Assembly: GCA_020796225.1 (NCBI GenBank)
Contig: CM036768.1
Coordinates: 40,870,789 to 40,934,788, forward strand
From: Arion vulgaris
Lineage: Eukaryota > Mollusca > Gastropoda > Stylommatophora > Arionidae
DNA length: 64,000 bases
Reading direction: 5' to 3'
Of this stretch, positions 23,401 through 35,019 are shown piece by piece. The translations under genes were made by a program, and so were the position numbers. The notes under the pieces were generated by a model. That model worked only from the letters and a program-made list of their open reading frames with translations, was not told the DNA's origin and searched no databases. Every line of letters starts with the position of its first letter. Within the stretch, counting starts at the first letter, position 1.

Positions 23401-23599
23401 GCAGTTCCAGTCTAGTGTTTCCTGGTGATAGGGAAAATACAGAGTAAACATTTGCAAATTGCCAAGTGCTGATATGCCCCAAAATGGCTGAGAATACTTC
23501 TACTCAGGATAAACTCACTGTGGATAGAAAAGTAAGGCCAATAATGTAAAGGCATGACCTAAACATTGACTAAGGGCAATACTTTTCAGAAGCTGATCA

Positions 23600-23882
23600 T
23601 CCTACACAGTGAGATGACGTCCAAGCGCCATGGCTCAGATCAGAGATGATCGAAAAGGCGAGATCAGGGCTTAACATATGGCCAATGGATCGTACCCAAG
23701 GCAAGCTACCCTAGTAAATAAACAGCTGGTTGAAACCGAACACACCACCAAAGGATAAGCACCTGAGCTCCAATTGGTACTGAAGGTTTTGTGCACGTAC
23801 ACCCGTTCTTGGTGTTTGGCTGTTTATATATCACATTAGAATGATTAAAAACGACTGAAAAGAACGAAGGCGAGAAGAAGAA
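23600..23882 (+). mobile_element. SINE-like repeat, S1 subfamily
   Basis: GGCAAGCTACCCTAGTAAAT and a tail ATGATTAAAAACGACTGAAA..GAACGAAGGCGAGAAGAAG. Same block order as 292-552 and the same type of 3' end as 40022-40277. Confidence 0.5.
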
Positions 23883-24454
23883 GATCGCTGGATGGCAGCA
23901 ATGTTTTCAAGAAAATAAATTTATATTTCAAAATAAATTTTCAAGATGAATCCTGCACATTTTCTGACCAAGTACGATAGTAAATAAAGAGTTTTAAAAT
24001 GAACAAACTGTGCATCATTGGAGACCATCATTAAAAGATGAAGATGGAGGTGGATTAGGAATGTATGTCGTATTTAAGCAGTGGTTAAGACAGTTCTTCC
24101 ATGCATGGTGGACAGTGAATGGAAAAATAAGGTCTGGATGTTCAAAGGAAGCATGGGGAAGAAATGTAGAAACAAAGTTGAAAGACTGTGGCCTGAGGTG
24201 AGAAACAATTGTTAAGAATGCAGCAAAACAGCAACAATCAAAATCTCTTGTGGAATTCTTATGTGACAAAGTAGCACAAAGGGGATATAGATAGATCCAA
24301 CCAGCCAATACCGCTCCTCCATGGTGTGTCTACATAACAGAAAGACAATAATGAGAAAAGAGCAAGGAATCAAATGAGAATGATGCAAAAGCTGGCAGGC
24401 ACCAATTTATACATACTACTTGAAGAAGATATAAATAGAGAGATATTCAATTAC

Positions 24455-24614
24455 CTTCAGGTCCTTTTGGAAACACTCCAGCCAGACGCTGAATACAGAC
24501 TTGAAGTTGAACATCCCATATTCTCAAAACTTTGTCCTTTGAGAATGATATAAGCTGACTTCTTGAAGTGATAAACTGTACATGGACAACACTAGCCATG
24601 TGTCCTCTTAAGAT
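24455..24614 (-). CDS. Exon 12 (residues 381-433), WD40 blade
   Basis: 160 nt. Acceptor TGCACATCCAG before ATCTTA; donor CCTGAAG followed by GTAATT. It encodes ILRGHMASVVHVQF, SRSQLISFSKDKVLRIWDV and QVCIQRLAGVFPKGPE. A full canonical blade with GH and IWD. The FSKDKVLRIWD..QRL segment is nearly invariant in the family as I know it. Confidence 0.95.
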
Positions 24615-24689
24615 CTGGATGTGCATTTATAAATCAATAATTTAACAATGGTTTATTTAGTTTTATAGTGGAGCTTGTGATAGAAGTTA

Positions 24690-24835
24690 ATGTTCAGTGT
24701 AGTATATCATGACAATTGTGATGGTTCTGACTAATAGTAGTCTGGTGATAAGTGTGATGGTTCTGGATAATAGTAGTGCTGTGATAAGTGTGATGGTTCT
24801 GGCAAATAGTAGTACTTGTGATAAGTGTGATTAGT
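24690..24835. repeat. Minisatellite, about 37 bp x 4
   Basis: GTGATGGTTCTGG.TAATAGTAGT..TGTGATAA repeated with small indels, just upstream of exon 12. Confidence 0.75.
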
Positions 24836-25158
24836 TGTGATAATGTCCTAAAAAAACAGTAATTATTGCAGCAATATGACGATAGTATAATTAGTAATAT
24901 AAATCATATAAAAACAATAACAAATAACATAAGAGACTGTGACAAGTATAGAAGAATCTCACTATTAAGTCACAGAGGTCAAATATATATGCAAATAATA
25001 CACAAAAAGAACAGGTCTCAGCAAACATTACTTGAAGCATCACTTTAAAAATAATACACTTATCTTGCTAGGTAGCAGACAGTTTTCCAAAGATATAGTA
25101 TATATCTCCTAAATTCAGTAATAGTCACATTTCCTGGTGACAAGGTGGCAAAAGGACA

Positions 25159-25848
25159 TTAACCCTTAGAGCCCGAGCTCCTGATATTTCGGGATTAAAT
25201 TGTAATTGTTGCATATCCAGAGCTCCCAATATATTGGTCTGAAAATATTTGTTCATTATATTTTGGTATTTTAAAATAAATTGTGCGGAAATGTGATGTC
25301 AAACACAACTCACATGGTTTAGCAAGATGGCGGACGCTGTTGTGTGATTTTTTTGGTACTGATAAGGTAATTAGTTAAGTATTTTCATGTTGAACAGATG
25401 CTCTAAAATTTCGGAAATGGTCACCCCTAAAAGTATGACAATGGAGCAAGCTGTTCAACTTGATTTGAATGAATCTGAAGATAAATTAGACTTAGAATGT
25501 GAATACTCTGATAAGGATATAGAAAGCGAGCTAGATGATCATTTAGATGAGGAAAAATTGTTTTAATCAATCTGATTTATGCTATATATGTTCATTATGG
25601 AGAAAAATCTACTTATACTGGAGTATTCATGGCCGTACCCACATATTATATCAAATAAATTTTAAAGTGCAGTATTTTGCAAATAGATAACAAGCAGGAA
25701 TAACGGAGATGATGGGGTAAGTCAATCACAAATTATAGAGCACATAAATGTGTTAAATTATCATTTTAATACAACTCTGTGCTGTTTTTGATCAGGAGCT
25801 CCAGGGAAGGGATTTTAAGGTACAGGTGGCCAGGGTTCAAAGGGTTAA
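25159..25848 (+). mobile_element. piggyBac-like element, family A, 690 bp
   Basis: Flanked by TTAA on both sides. Termini CCCTTAGAGCCCG and, inverted at the right, CCCTTTGAACCCTGG. It contains a 59-codon acidic ORF (separate entry). Compared with the 475-bp copy at 29576-30050, which has the same ends in inverse orientation, it carries an extra 215 bp that corresponds to the ORF. TTAA target duplication and CCYT-type ends are the hallmark of piggyBac elements. Confidence 0.8.
25387..25566 (+). pseudogene. piggyBac transposase N-terminal remnant
   Basis: 59 codons with a stop. MTMEQAVQLDLNESEDKL is followed by an Asp/Glu-rich stretch DIESELDDHLDEE. piggyBac transposases begin with an (F/L)-T-x-E-(E/Q)-A motif and an acidic tract before the DDE core; this matches the start only. 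The catalytic domain is missing, so it is a relic inside a non-autonomous element. The upstream in-frame ATG at 25387 or the ATG at 25417 could be the original start. Confidence 0.6.
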
Positions 25849-26155
25849 AGAAATCATAAACCATGTTGAAGGAGGCAGGAGAACAAGCTAGAGACCAAAA
25901 GTTTTTCATGCAGGCTGTGATGTAAGCAAGGTTCTGCAAAGGACATAGTACATGATGTATTATGTTTACTATTTATTACTGCAGTTACTTAATAAATCTA
26001 AAATTGTAGGCACATTTCTACACAACATTGTCTATTGTACAAGAATAATTTACTACTGCTGTGCTTGCAACATGAGTGGCATGAAGATGGTATAGCTGTC
26101 ATTGCTGTTTCTACCTTTCCTTCAATGATGACTTTTCATTAGCTCAACAATTTCA

Positions 26156-26302
<147 letters not shown>

Positions 26303-26353
26303 TCAACATAGTTTTCAAGTCCATAACTTAATTCTATACACATAACAACTTAC

Positions 26354-26418
26354 CAATAAGGTTAAGGTTTTCACTAAAATCAAAATCGTTGACACCTTGA
26401 GACACATTGAACTCAAAT
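26354..26418 (-). CDS. Exon 10 (residues 338-358), WD40 strand
   Basis: 65 nt. Acceptor CATCCTTAG before ATTTGAG; donor CTTATTG followed by GTAAGT. It encodes FEFNVSQGVNDFDFSENLNL then I. GVNDFDFSE..NLIATAG, spanning exons 10-11, forms the front half of the blade ended by CLWNPY. The intron to exon 11 is only 115 bp, the shortest here. Confidence 0.92.
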
Positions 26419-26719
26419 CTAAGGATGACAAATTTAGAAACAAATAAAACATTAAATTATTTAATTCGTGCAATGAGTGCAACAAAAGAGTTGAATAAAT
26501 TAAAAAACTACATATAAATTTCTCACATTGATCACAGACTGGTTATCTTTATACTGAAATCTATTTTTCCACCAAATAGTCTGAGTTCCTTACTTGGTGA
26601 ACAATGTTGAAATCAAACCTGGATTTGCTAATACTAGCATTTACATCTTGGTGTGTGCCTCCATCTTTTCTAATATTACTGCTGAAATATTTAAAACTGT
26701 GTACTCTTTCAATGTGACG

Positions 26720-27320
26720 AGAGGTCAGGCTGGGATTTCTTAGCTAGCGCGCATGGTAAGGTTATTGCAGACGGAGAACACAGGATGACTACTTCCAGTA
26801 TGAGGATGGAGGCCATTACAGCTACCCTCCTTTGGCTCTCTGGGACTGTTTACTGAGGCCCTTGTTGTTTCTGAATCTCAGTCAATGCTTCGGGAGACCC
26901 AGAATTGCAGGTTGCGATATGAGTTGATGTCATCTATAGAGGTTAACAACTTCCCGAGACTCCCATGGATTTACTATCTTGCCATTGTTTGTTGCAACGA
27001 GAGAGCAGACAGGTTTGCATCAAAAGCATCAATTGTTGGGGGGTTTAGGATGGATAACAAAAATGTTCTTGGGTCTCTTTGCGAACAACTATTGGACGAC
27101 GACATTAAAATGACGTTGAGTTAATCCAACGATTTAAGGAGTTTGGAATTACACAAGTAGAGCTGGATCCTTGAGGGGCAGAGAGAGGAGTGTGTTTAAC
27201 CTGCTAGCACAGGAACTGTCAGTATGTATATCCTTCAACATCTGTTGGGGAAGACTAAGCACTTATGGGTCAGTCCTGAGTGTTGTGATGTCAGTTCAGT
27301 AACCAATAACCAATTTTTAA
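26720..27320 (+). mobile_element. LINE RNase H domain and 3' end
   Basis: Frames broken by stops still show TTSSMRMEAITATLLWL (RNase H Glu segment) and CNERADRFASKASIVGGF, followed by VLGSLCEQLLDDD (final Asp segment and tail). The 3' part, CAGTTCAGTAACCAATAA, recurs at 49680. Same family as the minus copy at 33003-33877. Confidence 0.7.
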
Positions 27321-27495
27321 TCAATAACACATCTTTAAAAGCTTTCAAGGTAAATAACTTTGGGTACGTTCTTAGTGTAACGGCAAATATAAACTCTTGA
27401 ACTGCAATATGTGTGTAGTGCAGAAGGAAAGACAATTCTGCTACAGGTAAATTAACACCAGTCAGTTACACTGTAATTGTGACTCTACAAAGGTA

Positions 27496-27790
27496 AATCT
27501 ATGTTTATGAAATATCTGCAAGATTGCAACATCTACCAACAATGTATGAAAGATCAATCTATATTTATGAAATATCTGCAAGATTGCAACATCTACCAAC
27601 AATGTATGAAAGATCAATCTATGTTTATGAAATATCTGCAAGATTGCAACATCTACCAACAATGTATGAAAGATCAATCTATATTTATGATGTATCTGCA
27701 AGATTGCAGCATCTACCAACAATGTATGAAAGATCAATCTCTGTTTATGAAATATCTGCAAGATTGCAACATCTACCAACAATGTATGAT
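27496..27790. repeat. 60-bp tandem repeat x 5, nearly identical
   Basis: Monomer contains TTTATGAAATATCTGCAAGA then TTGCAACATCTACCAACAAT. The period is a multiple of three and the unit lacks stops in two plus frames and one minus frame, so three ORFs of 100-112 codons overlap here. No start context, splice support or conservation; not a gene. Confidence 0.92.
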
Positions 27791-28125
27791 TCCATGTCAC
27801 TGAAGTACTTTTTCTATTGTAAGGGAATGTCTTATTTTCAAATCTGAAAACTGCTGCCTTGCACTCAGACTGGGATAGTCAAAGGTTAAAGAAAGTAAAC
27901 CTGACAGATATGCATATTAAAGTTGGCAACAGGTCTAAGATAAAGATGTCAAATAAAGACATATAAAAGTGCTGACCACTGTTTTCTTTGAATATATTCA
28001 TGTGTATGTCTGTGCATGCAAAAAAAAGGTAGAAGAATGAAGTCTTTCTTGTCAATAAAACTTTGTTTCTAAAAATTGAGACGTCATGCAATTATATTTA
28101 AAAAGCTGTAATCAATAACAGTTAC

Positions 28126-28228
28126 CTTTGATTGACACTTGTATGTTTCTCCATCCAACCAATGACAAGAGAACTTGTATTTATTGTTGCACATGAAATG
28201 AAACACTCTATGTGATGTGAGTACTGCA
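28126..28228 (-). CDS. Exon 9 (residues 304-336), WD40 blade
   Basis: 103 nt. Acceptor TTTTTGTCTTCCTACAG before TGCAG; donor CAAAG followed by GTAACT. Two bases complete Val after exon 8's WVRK, then QYSHHIECFISCATINTSSL and VIGWMEK. WVRKVQY..IECFISCA..LVIGW is a typical blade for this family. Confidence 0.93.
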
Positions 28229-28576
28229 CTGTAGGAAGACAAAAATGCAATCAATGGCTCATTTACAAACTCATCATTATAGAAACTCTTCTCTACAAGT
28301 AAATCATAATCTATTTATTCATCATCATGTGGCATGTTGACTGTGTAGGTGATCTTGTTTATTCATAACTGACTGTCTATAGTAGGCCTACTGGTGTTAA
28401 CATCATTATACTAAACTGTTGAATAGCTTCTGTAATTGCTATATTTTGTCTCACCTTCCCAAATTGTTTCTTCCATAACCCTGTAATTGTGGGGTTCTCT
28501 ATGGTGGAGTAGTTATGATGATTATCTGTTGTTCAGCAGGTTGTGGGCAGAGTCACATGTGCATTTCTTCATAAGA

Positions 28577-28735
28577 TCCCTTGAATTGTTGATGGAGTTA
28601 CGGAGTTCATGCTGTGTGCAACACTTTCTGCAAATGGCGTGCCATTTCTGCCGACAGGGACGGAATCATAAGGGGGTAAAACCCAGTGCAATAAAATTTC
28701 AGGATTGAGTGCAATAAAATCAGTTCTTCGCCTTT
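28577..28735 (+). mobile_element. S3 SINE, truncated
   Basis: GGAGTTCATGCTGTGTGCAA, CGACAGGGACGGAATCATA..GGGTAAAACCCAGTGCAAT and TTCTTCGCCTTTAGATCC, the inverse of the 58.7-kb copy's body; close to 60085-60290. Confidence 0.6.
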
Positions 28736-28789
28736 AGATCCTTTAATTGAGATTTATCTTCTCATTGCTTGATAAAACTAAATTCCATA

Positions 28790-29075
28790 GCAAACTTGAT
28801 GTTTTCTGTAAACTAATTTGAAACGATGTTTCTGATAAAACTAAATCCATAGCAAACTTGATGTTTTCTGATAAACTAAATCCATAGCAAACTGATGTTT
28901 TTCGATAAAACTAAATCCATAGACTTGTGTTTCTATAAACTAAATTCCATGCAAACTTGATGTTTTGCTGATAAAATAAACTCATGCAAACTTGATGTTT
29001 CTGATAACTAAATCTAGCAAACTTGATGTTTCTGATAAACTAATGCCATAGCACTTTATGTTTGTGATACTCATC
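28790..29075. repeat. Minisatellite, about 36 bp x 7
   Basis: Monomer TGATAAACTAAATCCATAGC plus AAACTTGATGTTTTC, with indels increasing to the right. Confidence 0.85.
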
Positions 29076-29189
29076 TGCACTATTACGATACACGATGGTG
29101 GCAATGGACGTTTAACTATTACTGCCAATGATGAGTGCGATAATGATGAAGGAGAATACTATTAACGCATCATCAAATAGCTTATCCTG

Positions 29190-29510
29190 AGCAGAACTTT
29201 GCCACCCCAACAGTCCTTCAGAATTTCTCTCTCTCTCATTAGCCAGATGTCCCGCCTCTGCAGTCGTCATGTTCAAACCATCAGTTACATTCTAAATCTA
29301 TCTTCTCTGTGTTCTTCCTCTTCTCCTATTTGCTGGTATGCCTCATTCCATGATGGTATTCTCCAGCCCCTCGTGTTTTTTAATATGTCTTTTAGCATTA
29401 GCCCCTTCGATTTTGAGTTCTTTCTGGATAGATCTATTTGTTCTCTTCTCTGTTCATGATATATGGAGGACTCTCCTGTAACACTTATATTCAAAAGCAC
29501 TTATATGTTT
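29190..29510 (-). other. Minus ORF of 71 codons, unidentified, possibly LINE
   Basis: The reading frame contains EQIDLSRKNSKSKG and LKNTRGWRIPSWNEAYQQIG. Composition differs from the flanks, but no exon-like splice sites link it to the host gene and no family is recognised. Confidence 0.25.
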
Positions 29511-29575
29511 TCCGCTATTAACTAGTAATGATAATATTGCAATAAACTATAAATTCTCTCAAGCAATAACAGTCC

Positions 29576-30050
29576 TTAACCCTTTGAACCCTGGCCACCT
29601 GTACCTTAAAAATCTCTTCCCCGAAGCTCCTTGGCAAAAACAGTACACATCAGAGTTATATTAAAACATGATAATTTAGCACTCTTAAGTGCTCTATAAT
29701 TTGTTATTGATTTACCCCATCATCTCTGTTATTTCTGCTTATTATATATTTGAAGAATACTAAACTTTAAAATTTATTTGATTTAATATGTGGGCACGCC
29801 ACGATACTCCCGTATATGAAGATATGAAGATTAAATACATAACTAATTACCTTATCAGTACAATAAAATTACACAACAGCATCCGCTATCTCGTAAAACG
29901 ATGTAGAACACATGTGTCTCATTTGTACACAATTTATTTTCAAACACAGAATAATAGTGAAAAAATATGCTCAGACCAATATATCGGAGCTCGGGTATGG
30001 GCGCTTACATTCAATCCCAAAATATAGGGAGCCTGGGTTCTAAGGGTTAA
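29576..30050 (-). mobile_element. piggyBac-like MITE, family A, 475 bp, no ORF
   Basis: TTAACCCTTTGAACCCTGGC at the left and GGTTCTAAGGGTTAA at the right: the inverse of 25159-25848 with the ORF region missing. Left flank CAAGCAATAACAGTC(C) and right flank GTAAAAGTTTGG are the two sides of one 32-bp satellite monomer, so it sits in the TTAA of that monomer. Confidence 0.82.
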
Positions 30051-30402
30051 GTAAAAGTTTGGACAAGCAATAACAGTCTTAAGTAAAAGTTTGGACAAGC
30101 AATAACAGTCTTAAGTAAAAGTTTGGACAAGCAATAACAGTCTTAAGTAAAAGTTTGGACAAGCAATAACAGTCTTAAGTAAAAGTTAGGACAAGCAATA
30201 ACAGTCTTAAGTAAAAGTTTGGACAAGCAATAACAGTCTTAAGTAAAAGTTTGGACAAGCAATAACAGTCTTAAGTAAAAGTTTGGACAAGCAATAACAG
30301 TCTTAAGTAAAAGTTTGGACAAGCAATAACAGTCTTAAGTAAAAGTTTGGATAAGCAATAACAGTCTTAAGTAAAAGTTTGGACAAGCAATAACAGTCTT
30401 AA
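30047..30402. repeat. 32-bp satellite x 11, one TTAA per monomer
   Basis: Monomer GTAAAAGTTTGGACAAGCAA plus TAACAGTCTTAA, nearly perfect. It lies between two TTAA elements (A at left, B at right), both joined to it exactly at the monomer's TTAA. Confidence 0.95.
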
Positions 30403-30619
30403 CCCTTTCTGCTACATACTTTCTGAAGGCTGAGCTAAAAATAGCTACTCTTTGTTTCTAGGTCAAAACATGAATGTACGCCTATAGCAGTGACAGTAGC
30501 AATGTATAACGTGTTAACACGTCTTTAGTCAAAGAGGAGAGTAATAACAGATGTGTTAATGCATCTTTAGAAGTGAATGGGAAAACGTATATATACGTCC
30601 TTAGCAGCTAAAGGGTTAA
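30399..30619 (+). mobile_element. TTAA-flanked MITE, family B, 221 bp
   Basis: TTAACCCTTTCTGCTACATA at left; GCAGCTAAAGGGTTAA at right, so the terminal inverted repeat is CCCTTTnnGCTGCTA-like with a TTAA duplication. Internal AACACGTCTTTAG and ACGTATATATACGT palindromes. A split copy is at 61751-62916. Right flank GTAAAAGTTTGGAT is the 32-bp satellite again. Confidence 0.82.
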
Positions 30620-30652
30620 GTAAAAGTTTGGATAGAATTAATATAAACACAC

Positions 30653-30766
30653 CTTTCCTCACCCACTCTCCTTTGCTCTTCACACTATGAGCTTCATACT
30701 TAACATATGTGGTATTCTTGTACATCCCAGATACAATATCTTTCAGCTGCACATTTAAGCAAGGTT
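30653..30766 (-). CDS. Exon 8 (residues 266-302), inter-blade region
   Basis: 114 nt. Acceptor TTTTTATTTGTACAG before AACCTT; donor GGAAAG followed by GTGTGT. Two bases complete Glu after exon 7's DEKQ. It encodes PCLNVQLKDIVSGMYKNTTY, VKYEAHSVK and GEWVRK. The last residues open the blade completed by exon 9. Lies 34 bp from the family B MITE. Confidence 0.9.
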
Positions 30767-30769
30767 CTG

Positions 30770-32280
30770 TACAAATAAAAACACACAACAAATTATGTTT
30801 GAAATCAAGCACTTCTTTTTGGAGAATATATCTCAGATGAGAACATGGAATAGATAATGTTATGGCAGTATTCTCATGATAATTAACCATGAGTTTCACA
30901 TTATAATTATATTTAAGAATTCTTGTTAAAATGATTTCATTTGAATGAATATTGAATCCCAGAAGGCGCCTACAGGATTATTTTTTAAATGTAGAGATTA
31001 TCATGACTGGACCACAGTATGAGACAAAAGGATCTGCTACAGAAGGTTCTGGAGAAAAAAGTAAATAAGAGGGGAAAATGCAGATGTACCAGGACAACCT
31101 TCATTGTGCAGTCAGTCAGATATATTAGAGCTCCAACCTATATCTAAACAGAGCCGTCAAGGAGTGGGTACAGTGGACAGACATGATCAGATGATTTTAT
31201 AACCAGTATTTTTGAACAGTTTAGGTTAATGAATATTTTAATTAAATTGTCCCTAATATTTTATAACATATAGGTGCCATATTTAATGACTTTTCAAACT
31301 GAGCACAATTATATAGATACTTGCTCAAGACATTGGTGGTTCTGAAACAAAGTATTTATTGGTTAAACATAGCTGACTTCACTGCAGTCTGGATATATCC
31401 ATAGATGATTAGTCTCTGCACATTATTTAACAATTGCATGTCAATGGTTACTGTAGCTGGTTGGTTATACATATATCTTATCTCTCTTTCAAAAGGTTAT
31501 GTTTAATCATGCCATATTTCATTCCAAATTCTCTCAGCCTCATAATCACATCCTTTTGAATGACCAAGCACTTGTCATTATAAAGTTAATCTTAGATCAA
31601 CCTCGATATGTCACCTAGATATTATTGTCTCCACTAAAGGTTTTTTTAAAATCAATCTGTCAGCTGTATCATTACAGCAAACTTTGTCTAGGACAACAAA
31701 TACACTTATAGTTTTGGAGCAGTGAGGCTGGTAGAGTCACTCATTTCAGTCAATGTCTTGAACTTTTGTCTCTCAATGTTTCAGTCAATGTCTTGAACTT
31801 TTCAAAATATGGAAAGTTGGACATATCCTGGTAATCAGGTTTCAAAGAGCCACCATAAAACTACAGCAACAGCTTCCATCTTCATTTATATTCTTGACGT
31901 TATCTTAACAGCTTTAATAATGTTAGAAGAAATTGAAGCGTTTATTCTAGCAGTGAATCCTTAACCTGTGTTTGATTTATACAACACACACATTCATAAA
32001 TACAACAGAAAGTGTACCGGCAGTACACGCATCTCTTGGACAGCAGATATACAAAAGACCCTGGAGGTTTGATGCTTATACTACCATAAAAAGACAATAC
32101 AAAAGGAAATAGGACCCCCACCTTAAACACAAAGCCTAGCATAAATATTACCAATTGTCCATAAAAAATCAGGTAGTTAAACTCGCCTCAAAAATGAGAC
32201 ACTACATGTGTACAATAAATGCTCAAGACATGCATCTAAAACTGATGCCATTGCAAATTGACAAATATAACAATATCACA
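30770..32280. other. Start of the largest intron, no recognised feature
   Basis: AT-rich, low-complexity in places, short ORFs only. A small TTTCAGTCAATGTCTTGAAC duplication at 31743 and 31778. Confidence 0.4.
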
Positions 32281-32440
32281 TGTCCTACAAAACTGTTAGT
32301 TGCAGGCAGACTTGAGAAAAAGTATGTAGTTCACAACCAGCCCCTTCAAATTGAAATTGTAAGGTGGAACTGAAATCCTGACATAGACAGTAGACCAGAG
32401 AAGAAGATCTGGAATTTCAGTCTAAAATGATTTGTGATCA
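32280..32440. repeat. Dispersed repeat pair with 12440-12720
   Basis: AGTTGCAGGCAGACTTGAGA..GGTGGAACTGAAATCCTGA, diverged from the 12.5-kb copy, same orientation. Confidence 0.45.
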
Positions 32441-32859
32441 GAAAATAAAAAATAGGATAAGAATAACGTAGAATAGACTATGCAATATTCAAACATTATT
32501 TCAGGATTGAGTAAACCAATATGCCTACAAGTAACACCAATATAAATTACTTAAGTGTACACTTACAAAATATCTTAATGAATGAACTAGCCTATGTCTG
32601 AACACAGTTAACTATTCGTTTTTGAACTAGTTTCACAGTTCTTCTGGCAGACTTATAAATGATCCATTTCCTTCAACAGATGTTGAAAGGTTTGCATGAT
32701 GATGATGCTTACTGTGGATTGATGGTGAGCACACTCAATGCTCAGATTCTAGATATCTAGTTCTACTAGCGCTAGCTTTGATTTAAACAAAAACTGAGTC
32801 CCTTCATAACTGCATCATCAAATGTTGTTATCAGTTATCAGTTATATGAGGACTATCAT

Positions 32860-33877
32860 CATAGCACTCCGGACATGTCCATAGGTGCTCCGATCTCCGC
32901 CTCAGCAAATCCAACAGCGTCCAGCGACCCAACACTCCAGTTCAATGTTGATTAATCAATCTCTTTGCATATTTAGTATGTCGTTCTTTCGGGCTGCACC
33001 AATATTGACACCCATCTCTTTCAATCTGGTCAGCGAGTGGGATTCACAGCCCTGAAACTCCTCTGTTCGGAAAGACTCTCTCAATGCGTGAAGAATGTCA
33101 CTTCAATCCATTGCAGCTCCCTCTGATATTGTAGCTAAGCCAGCCAATCTATCAGCATGTTCATTACCCCTAACTCCTGCATGCCCAGGGACAAAAATAA
33201 AGGTGATTTCTCTGATCATTGTCTGTACCAGTAACTCCACCCAGTTGCATCTCACCATACCTGATTCGACTTTATGAATCATGCTCATGGAGTCACTGAG
33301 TATGAAAACACGAGAGTAATTGTGAGATGCCAACCAGTTCACCGCCTCCTTAACTGCCCGAACCTCCATTGTCAAGCTACTTGTGGTTGTGCGTAGGCCC
33401 CACTGGCCTCTCTTATTATTTTTCCTCCTGAGCGTGCTGAAAAGCCCACGCACAGCGTTGTTGGCGAATGACTGAACCATCAGTGTAAATAACCACATCT
33501 GTATCATTGATTATGTCATTCAAGAGAGCATCCACCTCTACGTTTAGCAGTGATAGATTATTTTGTTCGCAGTTTTTCTTAATAGATGTAATAACGGTGA
33601 AAGTAGTCGGAAATTGAGGCGGCACAGCAATCCATTCCTCTCCTGTTTCAATTCCGGAAGGATCACATATTTTCCTAAGCGTATCTTCCGCCTGACTCAG
33701 CCATGATCTGCCTCTCTTGAGTCTACACCCTTTCTCCTTAATGAGTTCTTCATGGAGAGGATGTTCCTTGTTTGCATTGATTCTTAGATATGATCGATTA
33801 GATATGAGGATCAAATGTTGTATCCTCACCAAACAATAGCTAAGCATATGCAGTATGTCAACCGTATCCATTATCAC
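32860..33877 (-). mobile_element. LINE with RNase H domain and 3' region
   Basis: Two overlapping minus frames (frameshift about 33416-33507) give DVVIYTDGSV (first Asp), SLTMEVRAVKEAVNWL (Glu), FILSDSMSMI (second Asp) and FVPGHAGVRGNEHADRLAGL (His and last Asp). All the catalytic segments of a LINE-type RNase H are visible although the frame is broken. 32860-32965 is its 3' region, shared with 1610-1770. Confidence 0.8.
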
Positions 33878-34299
33878 ACCTTAGTTACATGTACTTTGGA
33901 TGACAGGAAGTCAGTTATCTCATTACCATGTATTTTTGTCTAGAATAGTACATTCATTTAAGAAATGGGTCTGTGAAGGATGTTCTAATTTTAGAAACAT
34001 GCAAAAATGATGTGATGACACATAAATATAATAAACAAACAAGGAAATACTTGACCTTGTTTCTTTAGAGTTCATGGTTAGGTTCATGAAGTCAATGGTT
34101 ACTCTATAGAAATGCTGAAAGTTTATTCAGGAACCATAATGTGATGCAATTTCTTTTAACTGGTCCAATTTTCTTTTCAATGCAATACATTTATTTGATC
34201 CAGTCATTTTACTCCTGACAGTCTATGCAATTATTTTACTCTGACATGCAGTTAGTTTGATTGGATGGCTCCAATTTAGAATATCTTATCATAGCAACT

Positions 34300-34420
34300 T
34301 CTGTTAGACACCAAACAACCAATATGCACATAAGAATTATTCATGTTAGACATCAAACAACCAATATGCACAGAAGAATTATTCATGTTAGACACCAAAC
34401 AACCAATATGCACAGAAGAA
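34300..34420. repeat. About 44-bp repeat x 3
   Basis: GTTAGACACCAAACAACCAA then TATGCACA(T/G)AAGAATTATTCAT, three copies. Confidence 0.85.
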
Positions 34421-34559
34421 TTCATGTATTTTAATAAATAAGAAAAGAGTTCAATTTTCTGTGAAGTATCTTAACTAAAATATTTGTGATTATATAATCT
34501 ATAAGCCTCTACACTATTAAAATTGTAATAAGAGTAACAAAACTACTGTTAGTAAGAGT

Positions 34560-35010
34560 AAAAAACTACTAGTAGTTAGTAGGAACAAAACTGGCATCGA
34601 TTGGGTGGAAAACACAACCAAAAGATCTGGATCTTGCAGATGATATTGCCTTGCTAAGCTAAAAACTATCAATACATGAGAAAAACCCAACTGGACAACT
34701 GTTATCCATATTGTCAGAAGTTGGACTACAGATTAGCTACAATTTGACAAATATAATGGATACTTATGACAAGTAATGCAGAAATTATGCTGAAAACCAA
34801 AATGATAAAATGCCAGAGCAGTTAATCTATTTGAAAAGCAATGTTGACTGCACAGGAGATATTAAAAAAGAAATGATGGTATGAGTTATCAAAGAAACAT
34901 CAGCCCTTAATCACCTAAATAAAATATGGAGCTCAAAGTTATATCATTTTAAAACTAAATTACGAATTTTCAATTTCAATATTGTCTCAACCATAACATA
35001 TGCCAGTCTA
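34560..35010 (+). mobile_element. LINE RT fragment, plus strand
   Basis: KTQPKDLDLADDIALL contains the polymerase ADD motif (catalytic Asp pair), followed by QLSILSEVGLQISY-like text and later LNHLNKIWSSKLYHFKTK. Frames interrupted by stops. Confidence 0.6.
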
Positions 35011-35019
35011 TTGTCTATT

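Noticed and set aside
27462..27847. Three overlapping ORFs of 100-112 codons with repeated peptides
   Set aside because: They come from a stop-free 60-bp tandem repeat whose period is a multiple of three; open in several frames on both strands, no splice or start support.
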